Of a stretch of 64,000 nt of DNA, positions 32,963-45,691 are shown piece after piece. The notes below the pieces were generated by a model. The model ran no database searches. It was not told the origin of the DNA and saw only the letters and a list, made by a program, of their open reading frames with translations. This DNA is from Turritopsis dohrnii (lineage: Eukaryota > Cnidaria > Hydrozoa > Anthoathecata > Oceaniidae), in NCBI GenBank assembly GCA_027922465.2, contig BQMF02000255.1:496001-560000 (forward strand), written 5' to 3'. How positions within the stretch are numbered: position 1 is the first letter of the stretch; each line of letters opens with the position of its first letter. A program made the translations under genes and the position numbers.

Positions 32963-34860
32963 GTTTGAAAGATGGCTTGGTTAAGACTTGCGTCTTGTTT
33001 CAATTGGTACTTAACTTTTGAAGGGATGATTTTTTCTTCAACTCAGCAATCAAAACAATAATAATGAAGGAAAAATAATTTCTCTATTACTTTAAGGCCA
33101 TAAAGTTTGACGTGTCAAAAAAACGCAAAATTTATGGAAGAAACTTTCACGTTTCGCAGATTTTGAAGCAAGTTAAAGAAAAAATTTATTTTCGCGTGAA
33201 AAAACTTTCGCGTTTTTGAAATTATCTATGATTTTGCGAGAACAAATTTCGCTTTTTGCTGTTTTGAAATTTCCAAAGTCATAAAAATTCGTGAAAAGAG
33301 GCCAAAAAGCGCGACAGTTTTTGTCCATAAATGTATTAAAGTAGTGTATTTTCTAATTGATTTTGGATGCGCTTTTTCTTGTTTCGATCAAAGAAATGTT
33401 TGTTTTTTATAATTTGTACCCCATTCACACAAAAAACGAAACCAGTTTCAATCATGTTTAAAGTAACTTTAAATAAGTTTAATGTATTACCAGTTCATAC
33501 AGCAGTAAAAAGTGTTATGGTAAACTCTGTTTAATTTAAACGAATTTTAAATAAAACAACATTCTAATTTTAGGCCAATTCTATTGGTTTAGGATCGTGT
33601 GAGCACGTGTATCAATTTTTACGAAAAAGTGTAAACTTAACAAGGGAAAGAAGTATCGTGTGTTTGAAACAATTTTGAAATTAGTATTTCGACATACTTG
33701 AGAATGTTCAGACCTCGCGATTGGCGATTACGACGATTAATTTTATTTTAATCGCCATTCACCAGGTGTGAACACTCTCGAGTATTTCAAAATACTAATT
33801 CTTGAAAAATTGTGCCCTCACGATCATAAAACAGTAAAATTGACTTAAAATTCAATAGGTTCTTAAACACTATAGAGCGACAACGATGATAAATTTTTTT
33901 TTGCTTTCATAGGAGACAAATAAAAGAGTAAATTTTAACTTAGTAGACGTTAACTTTTCAGTCTATATATTCTTTTGACCTAAAAATAATTGGATAGTGC
34001 CGTAATATGTGAAAAAGTATAACTCTAAGAAATTAGTTCTGCACATCATAGGACTTCAATCAAAATTTACAATGTTTGCATTGCGTATTTGTAACTTTTC
34101 TGTATATTTCTGACATATCTCATCATATTATGGATGATGATAACTTTAAGTTCACGATCTTTGTAATGACTTATTATTTTGACGGAGAACTGACCCTACA
34201 TATGGCGCCATGCAAATAAAAATTATGGAAATTGAAGAAAAAGTTTTCCTTATATATGTTTAAATTTTCTGTTGATACTGGCAGCAGGAAGTTGCAATCG
34301 TGATGTTGTTTAATACTTGTCAGGCCGGCCTGTGCAGTTTTAGAATGACATGTTGCATTTTCCCAAAACAAGATAACTGGTAATGGTTCGATCTAACTTT
34401 GTTTTGGAAACCTTATCAACTTTCCCACACAATTGTTTTACCGTCACCCCGTATGCTTCCAACTTTCTAATCATCCATTCGAAACGTTGAAGTCAGAAAA
34501 TTCCTCTTTATCAATTCTTCTTTTCATTTTACATTTTCTTAAAGAAGGGGCTCATCACGATACACATTTCTGCTCGCACACTTTCTATACTGTTTGCACA
34601 AAATTCTATTGATAGCATGGTACTTTCTTTGTCGATGTGCCAGACTGTAAACATAACATAGACAGTACAATACATTCAAGGTTAGTCAGTGGAAGATCTA
34701 GGAGGTAGTCGCAACAGGGGAGTAGAACATTAACATTATTTATAAATTCAATTTATATTTCCAATGAGATATCTGACCGTTTCTCTTTTATGGTTAAGTT
34801 GCTAACAGTCTGCTACACAAATTGCGACTAACCTATAGATCCGTCAAATAATATGACCGA
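32963..34860 (+). other. Gene B 3' flank, shared with A and C
   Basis: Follows the same order as after gene A: TTTCGCG-rich segment, palindromic MITE (about 33681-33795), TATATATTCTTTTGACC empty site (33970), then the decayed minus-strand coding segment (34174-34740) and the first about 120 bp of the inverted-repeat arm, ending near 34860 where similarity stops. Confidence 0.6.
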
Positions 34861-35623
34861 TGTCTTCAAACCACTAGATTTAATGATTAGTAGAAGTAGC
34901 AAAGCTCACTTATGAAGAAGTAAACATCATCGGGCCACAAAACAAGTGAAGCAACAAATTCAAAAAAGATGCTAAAAATCTGAAGGAAGTACAAATCGAT
35001 TCGTGGGTACATTGAAAGTAAACTAGTTAATTTGTAATCTGGCTACATGCTTGCTGATAAGGTACTTCTGCCTGCTTGCTCCAGCCATTATCTACGGTCA
35101 TAGGTTGGCGAAATCAAAAATAAATATTAAACTACTACTAAACTGAGCATTTTGAGGCTACTTTGTGCAAAGTGGAGTACATCTTTTTATAACTGTATGC
35201 AAAAGCAAAAGTCCATATAGTCACAGAAGGTTGGGATCGAAGTCTTGAGACTTGAGAGAGCGCTAAAAAACGAAGACCCCTTCATGAAATTAGAAATAGT
35301 CATTGAATAACGACAACTGAGTCATCAAGACCGTTAGCTTTTCACTCTCGTTGTTTACTATACGGGGAGAAAGTTTCACAAGGAAAAAAACCCGCGAAAT
35401 TTTAGGGATTTACTTTCGCGAATGAGCGACTAAATCCATTTCGCGTAAAATAATCATTTGCGTTCAACGGGAAAAGTGAATTTCGCGTGGGATTAACTTT
35501 CGCGATTTTTCGGTTTTTGTACAATTTTTTTCTCTAATTATTTTGACAAATAAGACAGAGATTTATTGATTTAGACTGTATTGTTGAAAGAAAAACACGT
35601 GAAAGTCTATATTTATTAATCTT
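34861..35623. other. Junction between blocks, no gene seen
   Basis: Unique in the window apart from TTTCGCG-type motifs at about 35390-35510 that resemble the gene A and B 3' flanks. Confidence 0.4.
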
Positions 35624-35814
35624 CTGGTTCAGACCTGGCGATTACCACGATTAAAATTCAGTGTTATCGTCGTTCTCGGAAACGTCTGACGATTACGACG
35701 ATAAAATATCAAAAATTACTGATTGATTACTAATTACTAACGAAGTGTTCACACTTGGCGATTGTGACGATTAATTTTTGTTTTTAATCGTCGTAATCGC
35801 CAAGTCTGAACCAG
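35624..35814. mobile_element. MITE with CTGGTTCAGAC TIRs, 191 bp
   Basis: The left end CTGGTTCAGACCTGGCGATT and the reverse complement of the right end CTGGTTCAGACTTGGCGATT match over about 32 bp (ACGACGATTAAAA follows). Internal inverted subrepeats share GGCGATT..GACGATTAA. Related to the palindromic MITE after A, B and C. Confidence 0.75.
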
Positions 35815-36477
35815 GCTTTGCGGTAGCAGTGAAAGCGAATACCCAATGGACTCCTCCTCTTCCTCCTACGGCCGAAATGACATTTACTAAGTACAGCAAT
35901 CTAAATCTGATAATACCAAAAAATTAATACATTGCAGTAAACACCTTCGGTCCTGGAAAAGTGGAAAAGTTTCTCCTATTTTACCAGACCCTTACAGTTG
36001 TGGAAGAAGGTTGCTATGAAATAAACCTAAGAGATCAATACAGGTGTACACCATATATTTTCTTAACAGAATCGAGAACAAATTTCCTCACAACAATTGA
36101 CTCAAAATTCAAGTAATTTTTTTGTGTTCAATTAACAGTTCTTTATTGTGAATGAATGCCAGTTTACAGTTCGTACAGTAAACGCATGTTAAGCAACAGT
36201 AAAGTAATGTTGCGCTACTGTTACGTCTAAAAAATAACGTTTCCGTATTAGTGCCGCTACGGAACTCATGCTACAAGTTTAGATCAAATCGAACATAATC
36301 TTGATATCTCCTGGAATGAATGGAATGTTTGATTGTGGCTGAAGTAATTTGATGCATACTGGTGGCATATTTATAAACATCATGTGATCATAGTCACTAT
36401 GATATGATGTGATGAAGAAAAACAGTTTTACAAAAGCTTCAAAGCTTCAAAATATTTTAGGAGTTAATAATTCAACG
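35815..36477 (+). other. 5' region of gene C
   Basis: Begins with an inverted relative of the 16165 triplet-repeat element (CTCCTCCTCTTCCTCCTACG). Upstream of ATG 36478 the string ATATTTTAG|GAGTTAATA could be an acceptor of a 5' exon. An in-frame ATG at 36409 would add 23 residues that have no counterpart in gene B. Confidence 0.4.
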
Positions 36478-39400
36478 ATGGATGAAGAGTTTGAATGTGA
36501 GATTTGTATGGAAGATTTAGTCGATTCCAGAGCATTACCCTGTGGACATTCGTTCTGTAAAACGTGCAAGATGGACCTTCTTCAGTTCAATGATGATGGA
36601 AGCGCCATTTTGAACTGCCCAAATCAATGCGAACAAGTCACTGATATTCGAAAGGATCAAACTCTCGATGACGTCTTACAGAAAAATTTTATAGTGGAGC
36701 GTTTGTTAGCAAAGGATCGTGAGAAGATTAACATCCAAGCAGATAGGTTAGTTATATAGTCATTTTTCTTAAGTTTTTCCAGATTCCCAAATATGTTTCC
36801 GTTATTGTCATCTAATCAGCATCAAGAATACTTCTTAGTAGTCTTAGTAGTATTTATGTCGAATTTCTTGACAACAGAATCGAAATATATTCTAAAATAT
36901 TAAACAAGCGTCACATGCCACAAAACGATATAGCAGCTATACTTTTACATGTACCTTTCTCGCAACTTCCCTTTTCACATTCTTTTTTCGAGGTGCATTT
37001 TCCAAATGAGAAGTTACCACTCACGTCTTCAGTAAAATTGAATCATTGAAATTTGGCCAAAGTAAGCATCCATTAAAAATGTTTCCAACTACAAAAAATT
37101 TTTGTAACTATTTCTAACTATTTGTAACTTTGTCAACTTTCAAAAATTGATCTCAATTTGGCCCGACTTTGTTCAAATCTAATAAAATGACTGCCAAATT
37201 CGATACCAGCACCTTCAAATATTATGTGTGCAAATCCTTATGAATATTGGAGATAACCTTTGAAATTTGGTAAGCATTTGCCTGTAATTGCCTAATTTTC
37301 TTCAAATCTAACAAAATGGAGGTTTCTTTTAACTCAGTGATTGAGGGTGAGTGTTCATTTGGCGTAGACAGGGAGGTTTCCACACAGAACGTTAAGACAT
37401 ACTACCCTACAGGACATGGCCCCGAGGTCACCGGACTTTCCCCATGTGATTGTTTTGTGGGAGTGTACGAATCAAAGAGTTTATACAACACCGCTGGATA
37501 ATGTTCATTTAATGCCCTTAAGAAGACGGAATGTAGACGCATTCAATGAACTAAAACAAAATCAAAACATCGTAACAAATTCATTTGCTGAAATGCAAAA
37601 GCACAGACATTGAATGTTTTTTGTTTTCTCTTTTCGAAGATTTTCTGGACGAGTGTGCAGTGTTTGAGATAATTATTTCTTATTATGTTTGTACTCGTCT
37701 GATTGTGTTTGTAAAGATGTCACATTGTTACAAGAAATTAATGATGCAAATCTGTGCGTTTTTTCAAATGCTTTCCGAAGAATAATCATTTTCTTGAAAA
37801 TTTTATATCAATAGAAAGTACTGCAAAAGGGCTTGCTCCTGATGTAAATTTCGCAATGCCTTGACATACAATTGTTAAGAAATAGACACTGAAAGTTCTG
37901 AATTACTGTTTTAAGTTATTATAACTGGTGAGTTGTGGCTAGAAATGAAAGTGGTTATTGTCTCCATCAAAATATCTTGAATTACAGTAACACCTGAGAA
38001 AACTAGGAGAAAGCAAAAAGTAAAAGAACAGCTTTCATGGTCGAAGTTTTAGTTCTTGATAAGAAGTCTTATTCTTTTGAAACTACCCTTGATATAGTTT
38101 TGCTGGAATTTCAGAAATCCTTTCGAACGATTGTAACGTTTAAATGGCATGTTTAGTCTTATTTGTAGGTGCGAGTGTCGATTTTTGTTGAAACGCAGGT
38201 CTAAAAACGGAAAATCATACATTTAGGGAAAAGATTAACTGTCAAGGAGCAAATGCCCACAAAGCATCACCATCTTATTACTGCAAGCATTGTCGAAAGT
38301 TGTTTTGTACAACATGTTTGGAAGAACATGAATGTGAAAGAAACGATTACATCAAGATTGCATTTGATCCTCCAAAACAATGTTTTTTTCCCATCTGTGA
38401 AGTTCACAACCTTTTGGCAAAATTCATCTGCAAGCAATGCAATAATGATTTTCTGTGCGTATATTGCAAGAACAGAACACATAGAAATCATGAAATAGAT
38501 GATCTGGATTCTCAATTACAAAAGGTAAAGGCAGAAATAAATGCTAAGCTTGAAGGAGCGAAAAAATTATCTGAACAAATTAAACAATCAAAGGATTCTG
38601 TTTGGGAGAAATTGCAAAAATTCAGAGATGAGCTGACGGAAGAACTGCTTCTTCGAAAGTATATCAACCTTAGCAAGTACTTCACTCAACTCAATGAAGA
38701 AGAATCAAACATCTTTAAAGAATTTGACGAAAACGTACTAAACTTTGTTGCACAAAGAAAGCAAATGGCGAATTCGTGTGATGAGGTAAAGGAATTGTTG
38801 GAAGATCGAAAAGAAACTTCCAATCTTCTGATGATGTCAGAGCAACATCTTCTTCTGGAAAGACTAAAAGGACTTTCCAAGCAGCTTTCACTGAAAGTGG
38901 TTCTCTCTGAACGAACATCAGAAAACCATCTTGGACAATTACACGTTGATGTGCAGAAGGAGGAAAGCAGTAATGACACCTGCAGAGCGAAGACTTCATT
39001 ATCAGATCGAAACGACAGAGTTATTGACTGCAGTGTTGATTCAAAAGAAGTTATAGGTATGTGATTCACAATTCTTTTAAGTATATTAATTTTTTTGAAA
39101 GAACTTTTCTCTATTTTGAATATTTTCAACAATTTCAACAAACCTCACGAATCTTTGCCATTAACGTTGTTGTTAAAATGGAAATCACTTGTATAATTTC
39201 GAAAGGTAAAACCTTTTTACTTTTAGAAATGACGCATGAAACAAGTTGCAGGTAATAACATTTCTGATAAAAAATAGAGACAATTATTATAGCAATTATT
39301 TTTGGCCACAAAACCGTAGAAAATCTTTTATTATTCATTGTTGTAATAAGAAAGATACAAATATGCTCTTGCTGACCCAAGATTAATGTAACAAGGTTTT

Positions 39401-39696
39401 GACCGCCATCTTCAATATTGTCAATATTGGTTCAATTAAATTGGCGTTGTAAACCTTAGCAAATCTCAATCTTTTAAAGATCGCTCAATCATCAACCGTT
39501 TGGCAATGAATGGTAACGATTTAGAACTGGTAACAAAATAGGATGTGAAATAAAAAAAATTTTTCATAATTTTATTTTGGAATTCCATAACATTATGTGA
39601 ACATAACTAGTGAAAGTATCCTTGCTTTCTTATAGCGATTTGCAGAAATTCATCGATAAAATCAAGCGAAAATTCAGTTTTAAAGGTAAAACATGA
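36478..39696 (+). CDS. Gene C: RING/B-box/coiled-coil TRIM-like protein lacking the ankyrin exon
   Basis: Exons 36478-36746 (RING: CEIC ... PCGHSFCKTC ... NCPNQC), 38227-39056 (B-box1-like, B-box2 CEVH ... CKQC ... CVYC ... HRNH, coiled coil), 39227-39251 (25 nt) and 39636-39685 (50 nt). All phases equal those of gene B. After the 50-nt exon the ankyrin exon is absent: sequence matching A up to 3911 is joined directly to sequence matching A from 4904. Without a downstream acceptor, reading through the donor gives a stop at 39694-39696 and a protein of about 394 aa. It could act as a short ligase or a dominant partner through the coiled coil, or be decaying. The RING and B-box2 ligands are intact; the first B-box1 Cys of B (S-C-Y-C) is Y here. 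Confidence 0.75.
36747..38226 (+). other. Intron 1 of gene C
   Basis: 1480 bp, lacking the TTAA element of B and D. Its first 25 bp align with those of the B intron, including a TTAA (36769-36772) at the place where the B element begins. No other feature seen. Confidence 0.45.
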
Positions 39697-39716
39697 CAAC
39701 TTCATACAAATTAATT

Positions 39717-39718
39717 TC
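39717..39718. other. Deletion junction removing the ankyrin exon
   Basis: ACAAATTAATTT (as A 3900-3911) meets CTGTCCGTTAATGTA (as A 4904-4918). About 990 bp of the A layout, including the whole ankyrin exon, is missing. A TTT shared by both sides fits a microhomology-mediated deletion. Confidence 0.8.
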
Positions 39719-39873
39719 TGTCCGTTAATGTATAGTGTGTTTTCTGTTGATTTAGGATGCGCGTTTTGTTGTTTCGATCAAAGAAATGTTTTTTTTATAA
39801 TTTGTACCCCGTCACACATAAAACCAGACCAGAAATTAGTATTTCGACATACTTGAAAATGTTCAGACCTCGC

Positions 39874-40113
39874 AATAGACCTTTCCCGAATTTCTGTTTA
39901 AACACCGTGTTATAGCCTAGCCTCTAAGTTTCGCCTCTTTTTCAAACTCTTAATTACTTCTAATCATTCCACTGGGGAACTGAAAGAACGAGCAACTATT
40001 ACTTACTGAAAACATTATGACATTAGAAAAACAATGAAAAACATAAAAACGAGGCTAAACTTGATAACTAAGCATTAACTCTACATTTAAACAGAAATTC
40101 GGGAAAGGTGTAT
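39874..40113. mobile_element. MITE with TIR ACCTTTCCCGAATTTCTGTT, inserted in another MITE
   Basis: Perfect 24-bp inverted ends at 39879-39902 and 40086-40109, extending outwards with one mismatch. It interrupts the palindromic MITE that is intact after A (5030-5151) and B. No coding sequence inside. Confidence 0.8.
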
Positions 40114-40365
40114 TAGTGATTACGACGATTAATTTTATTATAACCACCATTCACCAGGTGTGAACACTCTCGTGTGTTTCAAAATACTAATTCTTGAAAA
40201 ATTGGAAGAATGTACCCTCACGATCATAAAACAGTAAAATTGACTTAAAATTCAATAGGTTCTTATACACTATAAAGCGACTACGACGATAAAATATCAA
40301 TTTTTTTTTGCTTTTATAGGAGACAAATAAAGAGTAAGTAGACGTTAACTTTTCAGTCTATATAT

Positions 40366-40567
40366 AGACCTTTTCGGAGAATACGTCAGAGCAGATCTTG
40401 CCTCGCTTTCAACCCAAATGATAGTGGCATTTGTGTTGTTTTTGAAAAGAAATGATACCCGAGAGGAAACCTTACATGAACTTTTTTTATGATTTTTAAT
40501 TACTTAAGTAATTAAAAACCTTAGAAACGAGGGAAGATCTGCCGTGACGTAATTTCCAAAAAGGTCT
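40366..40567. mobile_element. MITE, second copy of the 5326-5527 element
   Basis: Same position and nearly same sequence as in the gene A flank, absent after gene B. Shows that A and C flanks share ancestry after the split from B. Confidence 0.75.
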
Positions 40568-40633
40568 TTCTTTTGACCTAAAAATAATTGGATAGTGCCT
40601 TAATATGTGAAAAAAGTATAACTCTAAGAAATT

Positions 40634-40970
40634 AAATGAAACCAATGTGTATTCTAGATATATATTATTCAATGATATCCGCACACAATGTACCTCTCCA
40701 ATTGCAGCGCAATGTTATCGGATCGAGTGGGACTCGAACCCACAACCTCTCGCTTGCCGGGCGATTGCTCTAACCACTAAGCTACCGACCCCTTGCGATC
40801 ACACTAGTTCGTAGCAGACGAGGGGAGCGTTTGTGCTCAATTGGACCTGAATGTCTACGAATCAGTGAAATCTCATTGGATAGATGCTCAGAGGCGATTC
40901 GAGTTCCAACCAACTCGTTAACTTTGATGCAACTAGGAAGGTGTATTACCTAAGAAGGTGTATTATCTAA
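40634..40970 (-). mobile_element. 337-bp insertion with central tRNA-like gene (SINE-like)
   Basis: Flanked by AAATT on both sides (40629-40633, 40971-40975). The A and B flanks show the empty site CTAAGAAATTAGTTCTGCAC. On the minus strand about 180 bp precede and about 85 bp follow a tRNA-like core. The 5' end carries two copies of (A/G)ATAATACACCTTC / GGTAATACACCTTC. A target duplication suggests retroposition, but a core preceded by long non-tRNA sequence is unlike ordinary SINEs. Confidence 0.65.
40720..40791 (-). tRNA. tRNA-Ala-like cloverleaf (anticodon GGC), probably tRNA-derived
   Basis: A 72-nt fold: acceptor GGGTCGG/TCGATCC pairs fully with G3:U70 and G7:U66 wobbles; D arm GCTT-AGTGGTTA-GAGC; anticodon stem ATCGC/GCGAG around the loop CCGGCAA; T arm GTGGG-TTCGAGT-CCCAC. 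The pol III A box (TAGCTTAGTGG) and B box (GGTTCGAGTCC) are good. G3:U70 and GGC both point to alanine. Odd: position 33 is C rather than U, the top anticodon pair is mismatched and the discriminator is G, so a functional tRNA is doubtful. It lies within a small insertion. Confidence 0.55.
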
Positions 40971-41093
40971 AAATTAGTTCTGCACATCGTAGGACACTTC
41001 AATCAAAATTTACAATGTTTGCATTACATATTTGTAACTTTTATGCATATTTTTGACAATCTGATCATATTATGGATGCTGATAACTTTAAGT

Positions 41094-41670
41094 TCACGAT
41101 CTTTGTAATGTCTTATTATTTTGACGGAGAACTAACCCTACATACATGGCGCCATGCAAATAAAAATTATGGAAATTGAAGAAAAAGTTTTCTTTATATA
41201 TGTTTAAATTTTCTGTTGATAGTGGCGGTAGGAAGTTGCAATCGTGATGTTGTTTAATACTTGTCAGGCCGGCCTGTGCAGTTTTAGAATGACATGTTAC
41301 ATTTTCCCGAAACAAGATAACTGGTAATGGTTCGATCTAACTTTGTTTTGGAAACCTTATCAACTTCCCCGCACAATTGTTTTACCGTCACCCCGTATGC
41401 TTCCAACTTTGTTATCATCCATTCAAAACGTTGAAGTCAGAAAATTCCTCTTTATCAATTCTTCTTTTCATTTTACATTTTCTTAAAGAAGGGGCTCATC
41501 ACGATACACATTTCTGCTCGCACACTTTCTATACTGTTTGCACAAAATTCTATTGATAGCATGGTACTTTCTTTGTCGATGTGCCAGACTGTAAACATAA
41601 CATAGACAGCACAATATATTCAAGGTTAGTCAGCAGTAGATCTAGGGGGTAGTCGCAACAGGGGAGTAGA
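41094..41670 (-). pseudogene. Decayed coding segment after gene C (same as 5712-6296)
   Basis: Same broken minus-strand frames as after gene A, e.g. ..KTAQAGLTSIKQHHDCN... Conserved across A, B and C flanks at nucleotide level, which recent duplication alone can explain. Confidence 0.4.
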
Positions 41671-41679
41671 ACATTAACA

Positions 41680-43050
41680 TTATTTATAAATTCAATTTAT
41701 ATTTCCAATGAGATATCTGACCGTTTTTCTTTTACGGTTAAGTTGCTAACAGTCTGCTACACAAATTGCCACTTACCTATAGATCCGCCACTTGGGTATT
41801 TGAAATCAAAATTCAAATTGGGTGAGACTTTGTTCGTAGTGGTAGAGGTTTCAATCAAAATAAAGTTATGTATGCAATATCAGCTGGAAAGAAGATGATA
41901 AATGTCCCTTTTGACATTTCAATAGCAATTTAATATGACGAAGAACTCTGCACAGGTTTCAAGTAGAGCTCTTGCAGCAAGGGTTATCACGCATATGAGC
42001 CCGCTAGCGTCTGATAATATTCATTGCTGTGTGAACCTGAAGAAAGTAAATAGTACGAAAAACTTTTGATGACTTCTATTTAAGAAAGGTTGTTTCAAAC
42101 AATCCCGCTTATTATAGTGAAGTAGCATTTATGTTTCTTCAATTTCCAAACCTTTGGAATAGTCTTACCGTCACAGGTAAGACACTCAGCAGAAAAGAAG
42201 GAATTAAGATACTTGTGGATTACTATTTCAGGAAGACAGTAGAGTTATAGCAGGGCCAAAAAAAAAGCCCTCGAGAGGCCGAATACATCTTAGTAGTCAA
42301 ATGTGTCAGGTAAATACGAAGATGTCAAATAGTGCATGCCAATATAGATTGAAATGATTTTTTGTGCTTTTGATTTCATACTTAAATTAGTATACCTATT
42401 CGCCAAAGAGAGTTTCTATGTTATGCATCACATATCAGGACCTCACAAAACTGCAACGATGGCGCACAAACTTTCTTATTACCGGGAATGAAAAGGAAAA
42501 CAGATTTCTATACTTTGGATTATTACAATACAAGAATTCATTAACTTGAAAGGAACGTTCCAAAAGAAAAATAAATACGACATACTGGAGTATGTCCAAA
42601 ATGCACATATGATTTCGCTTGAAAATGATCGATTGCAAATCCAATCTATGATATAGTTTTTCTCGAGTGCCCGTTATCACAACATAATATATCCGTATGA
42701 TTCATCTTGTCACACATAAAGGTGCGGCTTCAAGTGCAGACAATAAATTGATAAACATAGTAATAGTAGGATTTTATCAAAAAAGGAGGGTCTTGTATTT
42801 ATTTATCATAAAATAATTTTTTTTTTCATCGTAATATCATCTTCTAAAAATTTTGGTAATGTTCGCCAAGATTGTCATAAATTGCCATAGAAGAAAACGA
42901 CTGATTTTTTCGTCAAATCCATTCATATTATCAATTCATATTAATATTAGTTAGCATTCGGAGATCTCGAAACCTACATGGTCACGCTAACATAAAGTAA
43001 CATATCATTACAAGAAACTCCTTATAAGTTAATTTGATCATTCCAAAAGA
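41680..43050 (-). repeat. Left inverted-repeat arm of block 2 spacer
   Basis: Direct copy of 8985-10740 with a deletion of about 400 bp near 42410. Inverse of 54594-55950. No gene. Confidence 0.7.
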
Positions 43051-45691
43051 ATGGATTGTATAGCGAGTTAAAGCTATTACAACAGAACAACTCGAATAAG
43101 AGAGTGTTATTAAAATGTAAAAGACAGTCCTTAATCGACAAAAATTTATACGAACTAGGTTTCACGTGTATACGGTGAAGTGATAAACCAAGGTGTTCAT
43201 AAACACTTATGTTAAAATAACGGATGGTTTTCCAATGGTATTTAGTATTGCAACTCGAACACTTGAGACTATAGATAAGACATGATCTCAAAGCTGTCGG
43301 AATTCCGTCTTTACAAATGGAGAAATATTAGTACATGTGCTTGTTGTTATAATATTTTCAAATATAAAGTTCACATAACACAGGTTTTAATCGCGCAACC
43401 TTCACATGGTTTAATAACGAAACTTCTCCAACGGTCTAATCAACAACATCATTTTGAATGTTTCTGATTCACAATTTTCAAACGGTACTGCTGTAGTACG
43501 TGAAAAGCAGATGATCTTTATCATTGGTTTACACTTAGTTATCCTGAGTTTTTAAAGCTTTTAAACCTCGGAAAATATCTCAAAGTGCTCACCATCAGAG
43601 AAATAACGAGGCCATAGAAACTTGATCTCATACGATTATTGATTATAAAGTACTAATTCTGAACTAATTCTGAACGCTATTTTCTGAACTGCAACCATAA
43701 ACAGATATGCATGTTCTTCTCTCCTTGTAATCTATTAAGTAGATTTTTGATATTAGTACCTATCATAACTGATTTCTGTCAACCTTTACGTTATTTAACT
43801 TTTCTAGACCGCTTCTTGCAATAAATTCATTGTATGGTGAAAATTTTCATCATATAACACACTACATATTTCCATAATCTTCATTTCAAAATGATCATGA
43901 TTTTGGATCAGATACAATATCTTTCTTGTCATTTGGATATAAACACCCAGAAATTTCTGATTGAACACGCCCAACTGTGTTTTTTGCTGGATTAAATTTG
44001 TTAAAACGGGTGAGACATCATCAAATTTTGGGGTTTACACCGTCAAAGTGTTAGCACTCCTATTTATAAAATTTATTTTTTATCGTGGAAACCAGACCTT
44101 ACCTGACACGTGACCGATTTTATAAAAAGGGTTTACTCAACCAAAATTATTCGCAGGTTTAGTAGCTCTGTTACCGTCCAGAACGCAAAAATGAGCATAA
44201 AAGAAAGATAACGAGCAAAACACGATCAGAGTGCAGCAACAACGAGATGAAACCGCCAATAGTGGGTATTTAACAACTAGCAGAGCTTTATTTACAATGG
44301 CTCTGACTAAAATAATTAAGTGTATAACGTATGTATACATTTAAGATGCAAAATTGCCCGAAATTATTAGCAAATACAGGTTTTTTTTTTATGTTTTACG
44401 GCGTTTTACTTTTTGTCACACACTTATTGGTAACATACGTTATATCTCATAAGATTGTAAGAAAGAAAGGGGTATGGTTCAAATTCATGATTTATAAGTG
44501 CATGAAGTTTTAATAAGCGGGACGCATCACAAGTCAAAATATTAGGTTTGGAATATGGAAAAGCTAAATTCAAAAAAATAACATGTAACATACGTTATGT
44601 TATTTTGGTCGATACAGTGGATTTATTGAAAAAACAAACTAGACTAGTTTTCCATCTTTGAAATAGGTGCTCTTACAAAAAAATTACATCCTTAGGTTCT
44701 TCTGAACAGAAGTTATTCTCCTTCAAAGACAGGATGTAACATACGTCATCATTGATTATCAGTATGTGGAAGATGCCGGACCGTTTGTAGAATTTCACGT
44801 CTGTTCAAAAGAACCTAGGAATGTGATTTGTTTTGTAAGAGCACCTACTTCAAAGCTGAAAAACAGCTGCAAGGATGAAAGAAGACATAATAAGAGAACT
44901 GAAAAATGATAATTGCAGAATACATATTTCAGTATGAGTATCCTTATTATTTTTCATACTTCCAGGGATGAAAATAAGGAAATTATGAGCTGTCGGACAT
45001 TTTTAATGAAATGTTGAAATACCCTGTCGACGAAGAAAATTATTGAATTTTAGCCAACTTCTTCATAAGGTTTCTTTTCTTCTACTATGATTGTGTGGAT
45101 ACTGATAATGCAAACATGTTTATGGTTAAAAATTGTGTTACACGTAATAGATACAATGTTGTATGGCTGTGTGTTGTATAAAATATGGCATTGAAGATGT
45201 ATTGAAAACTTTGTGGTAAAAACTTGTGTCTGATTAAACGAGGATTAGATATTGTCATGTACTGTTGCAGAGAAGTATCACATTTCAAATTATTTTTAGT
45301 GAAAATGTTTGTCAGAAAATTACTTGTCATAAAGAAACAGTCTTTCTAAATACCTGTTATGACTGTGAATATCAGGAAAGTTGATGTGGTATCAGTTTCA
45401 ATTTTTCCGACAGTGTTACTTGAAGTTCTTGCAATAAAGGAGTACCAGAAAAAGACAGGACTTGGTGCTTTCTTAACTTTCCTTTCTCCTGGTGAAACAC
45501 ATTCCTATTTGACACAAAGATTCATAGTTCCAATTTAGCTAGCTGGCTTTTCTTCCGAAATAACCAGTTATTTTCCGTTTTTAATTCGCAATTTCTACAG
45601 ATACAGTAGTCAATACATATGTTCTTGAAACAACCACACCACATATTAAAAATAATAAAACACTCAAAATCACAAAAATAATAAAATAATA
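43051..45691. repeat. Block 2 spacer core
   Basis: Matches 16256-18655 without the LINE, then jumps at about 44745 to sequence matching 20510-21440, so the Helitron copy 1 region (18656-20509) is absent. Carries ACATACGTTA-type motifs (44330, 44432, 44588, 44738), the exon-like fragment DAGPFVEFHVCSKEP (44748-44910) and a Cys-rich minus-strand stretch (about 45650-45530). Confidence 0.55.

Noticed and set aside
32377..33003. 208-codon minus-strand open frame opposite the gene B ankyrin exon (also 4117-4764 opposite A)
   Set aside because: Antisense shadow created by the 99-bp repeats; it repeats DAHISAVYP.. and has no independent support.
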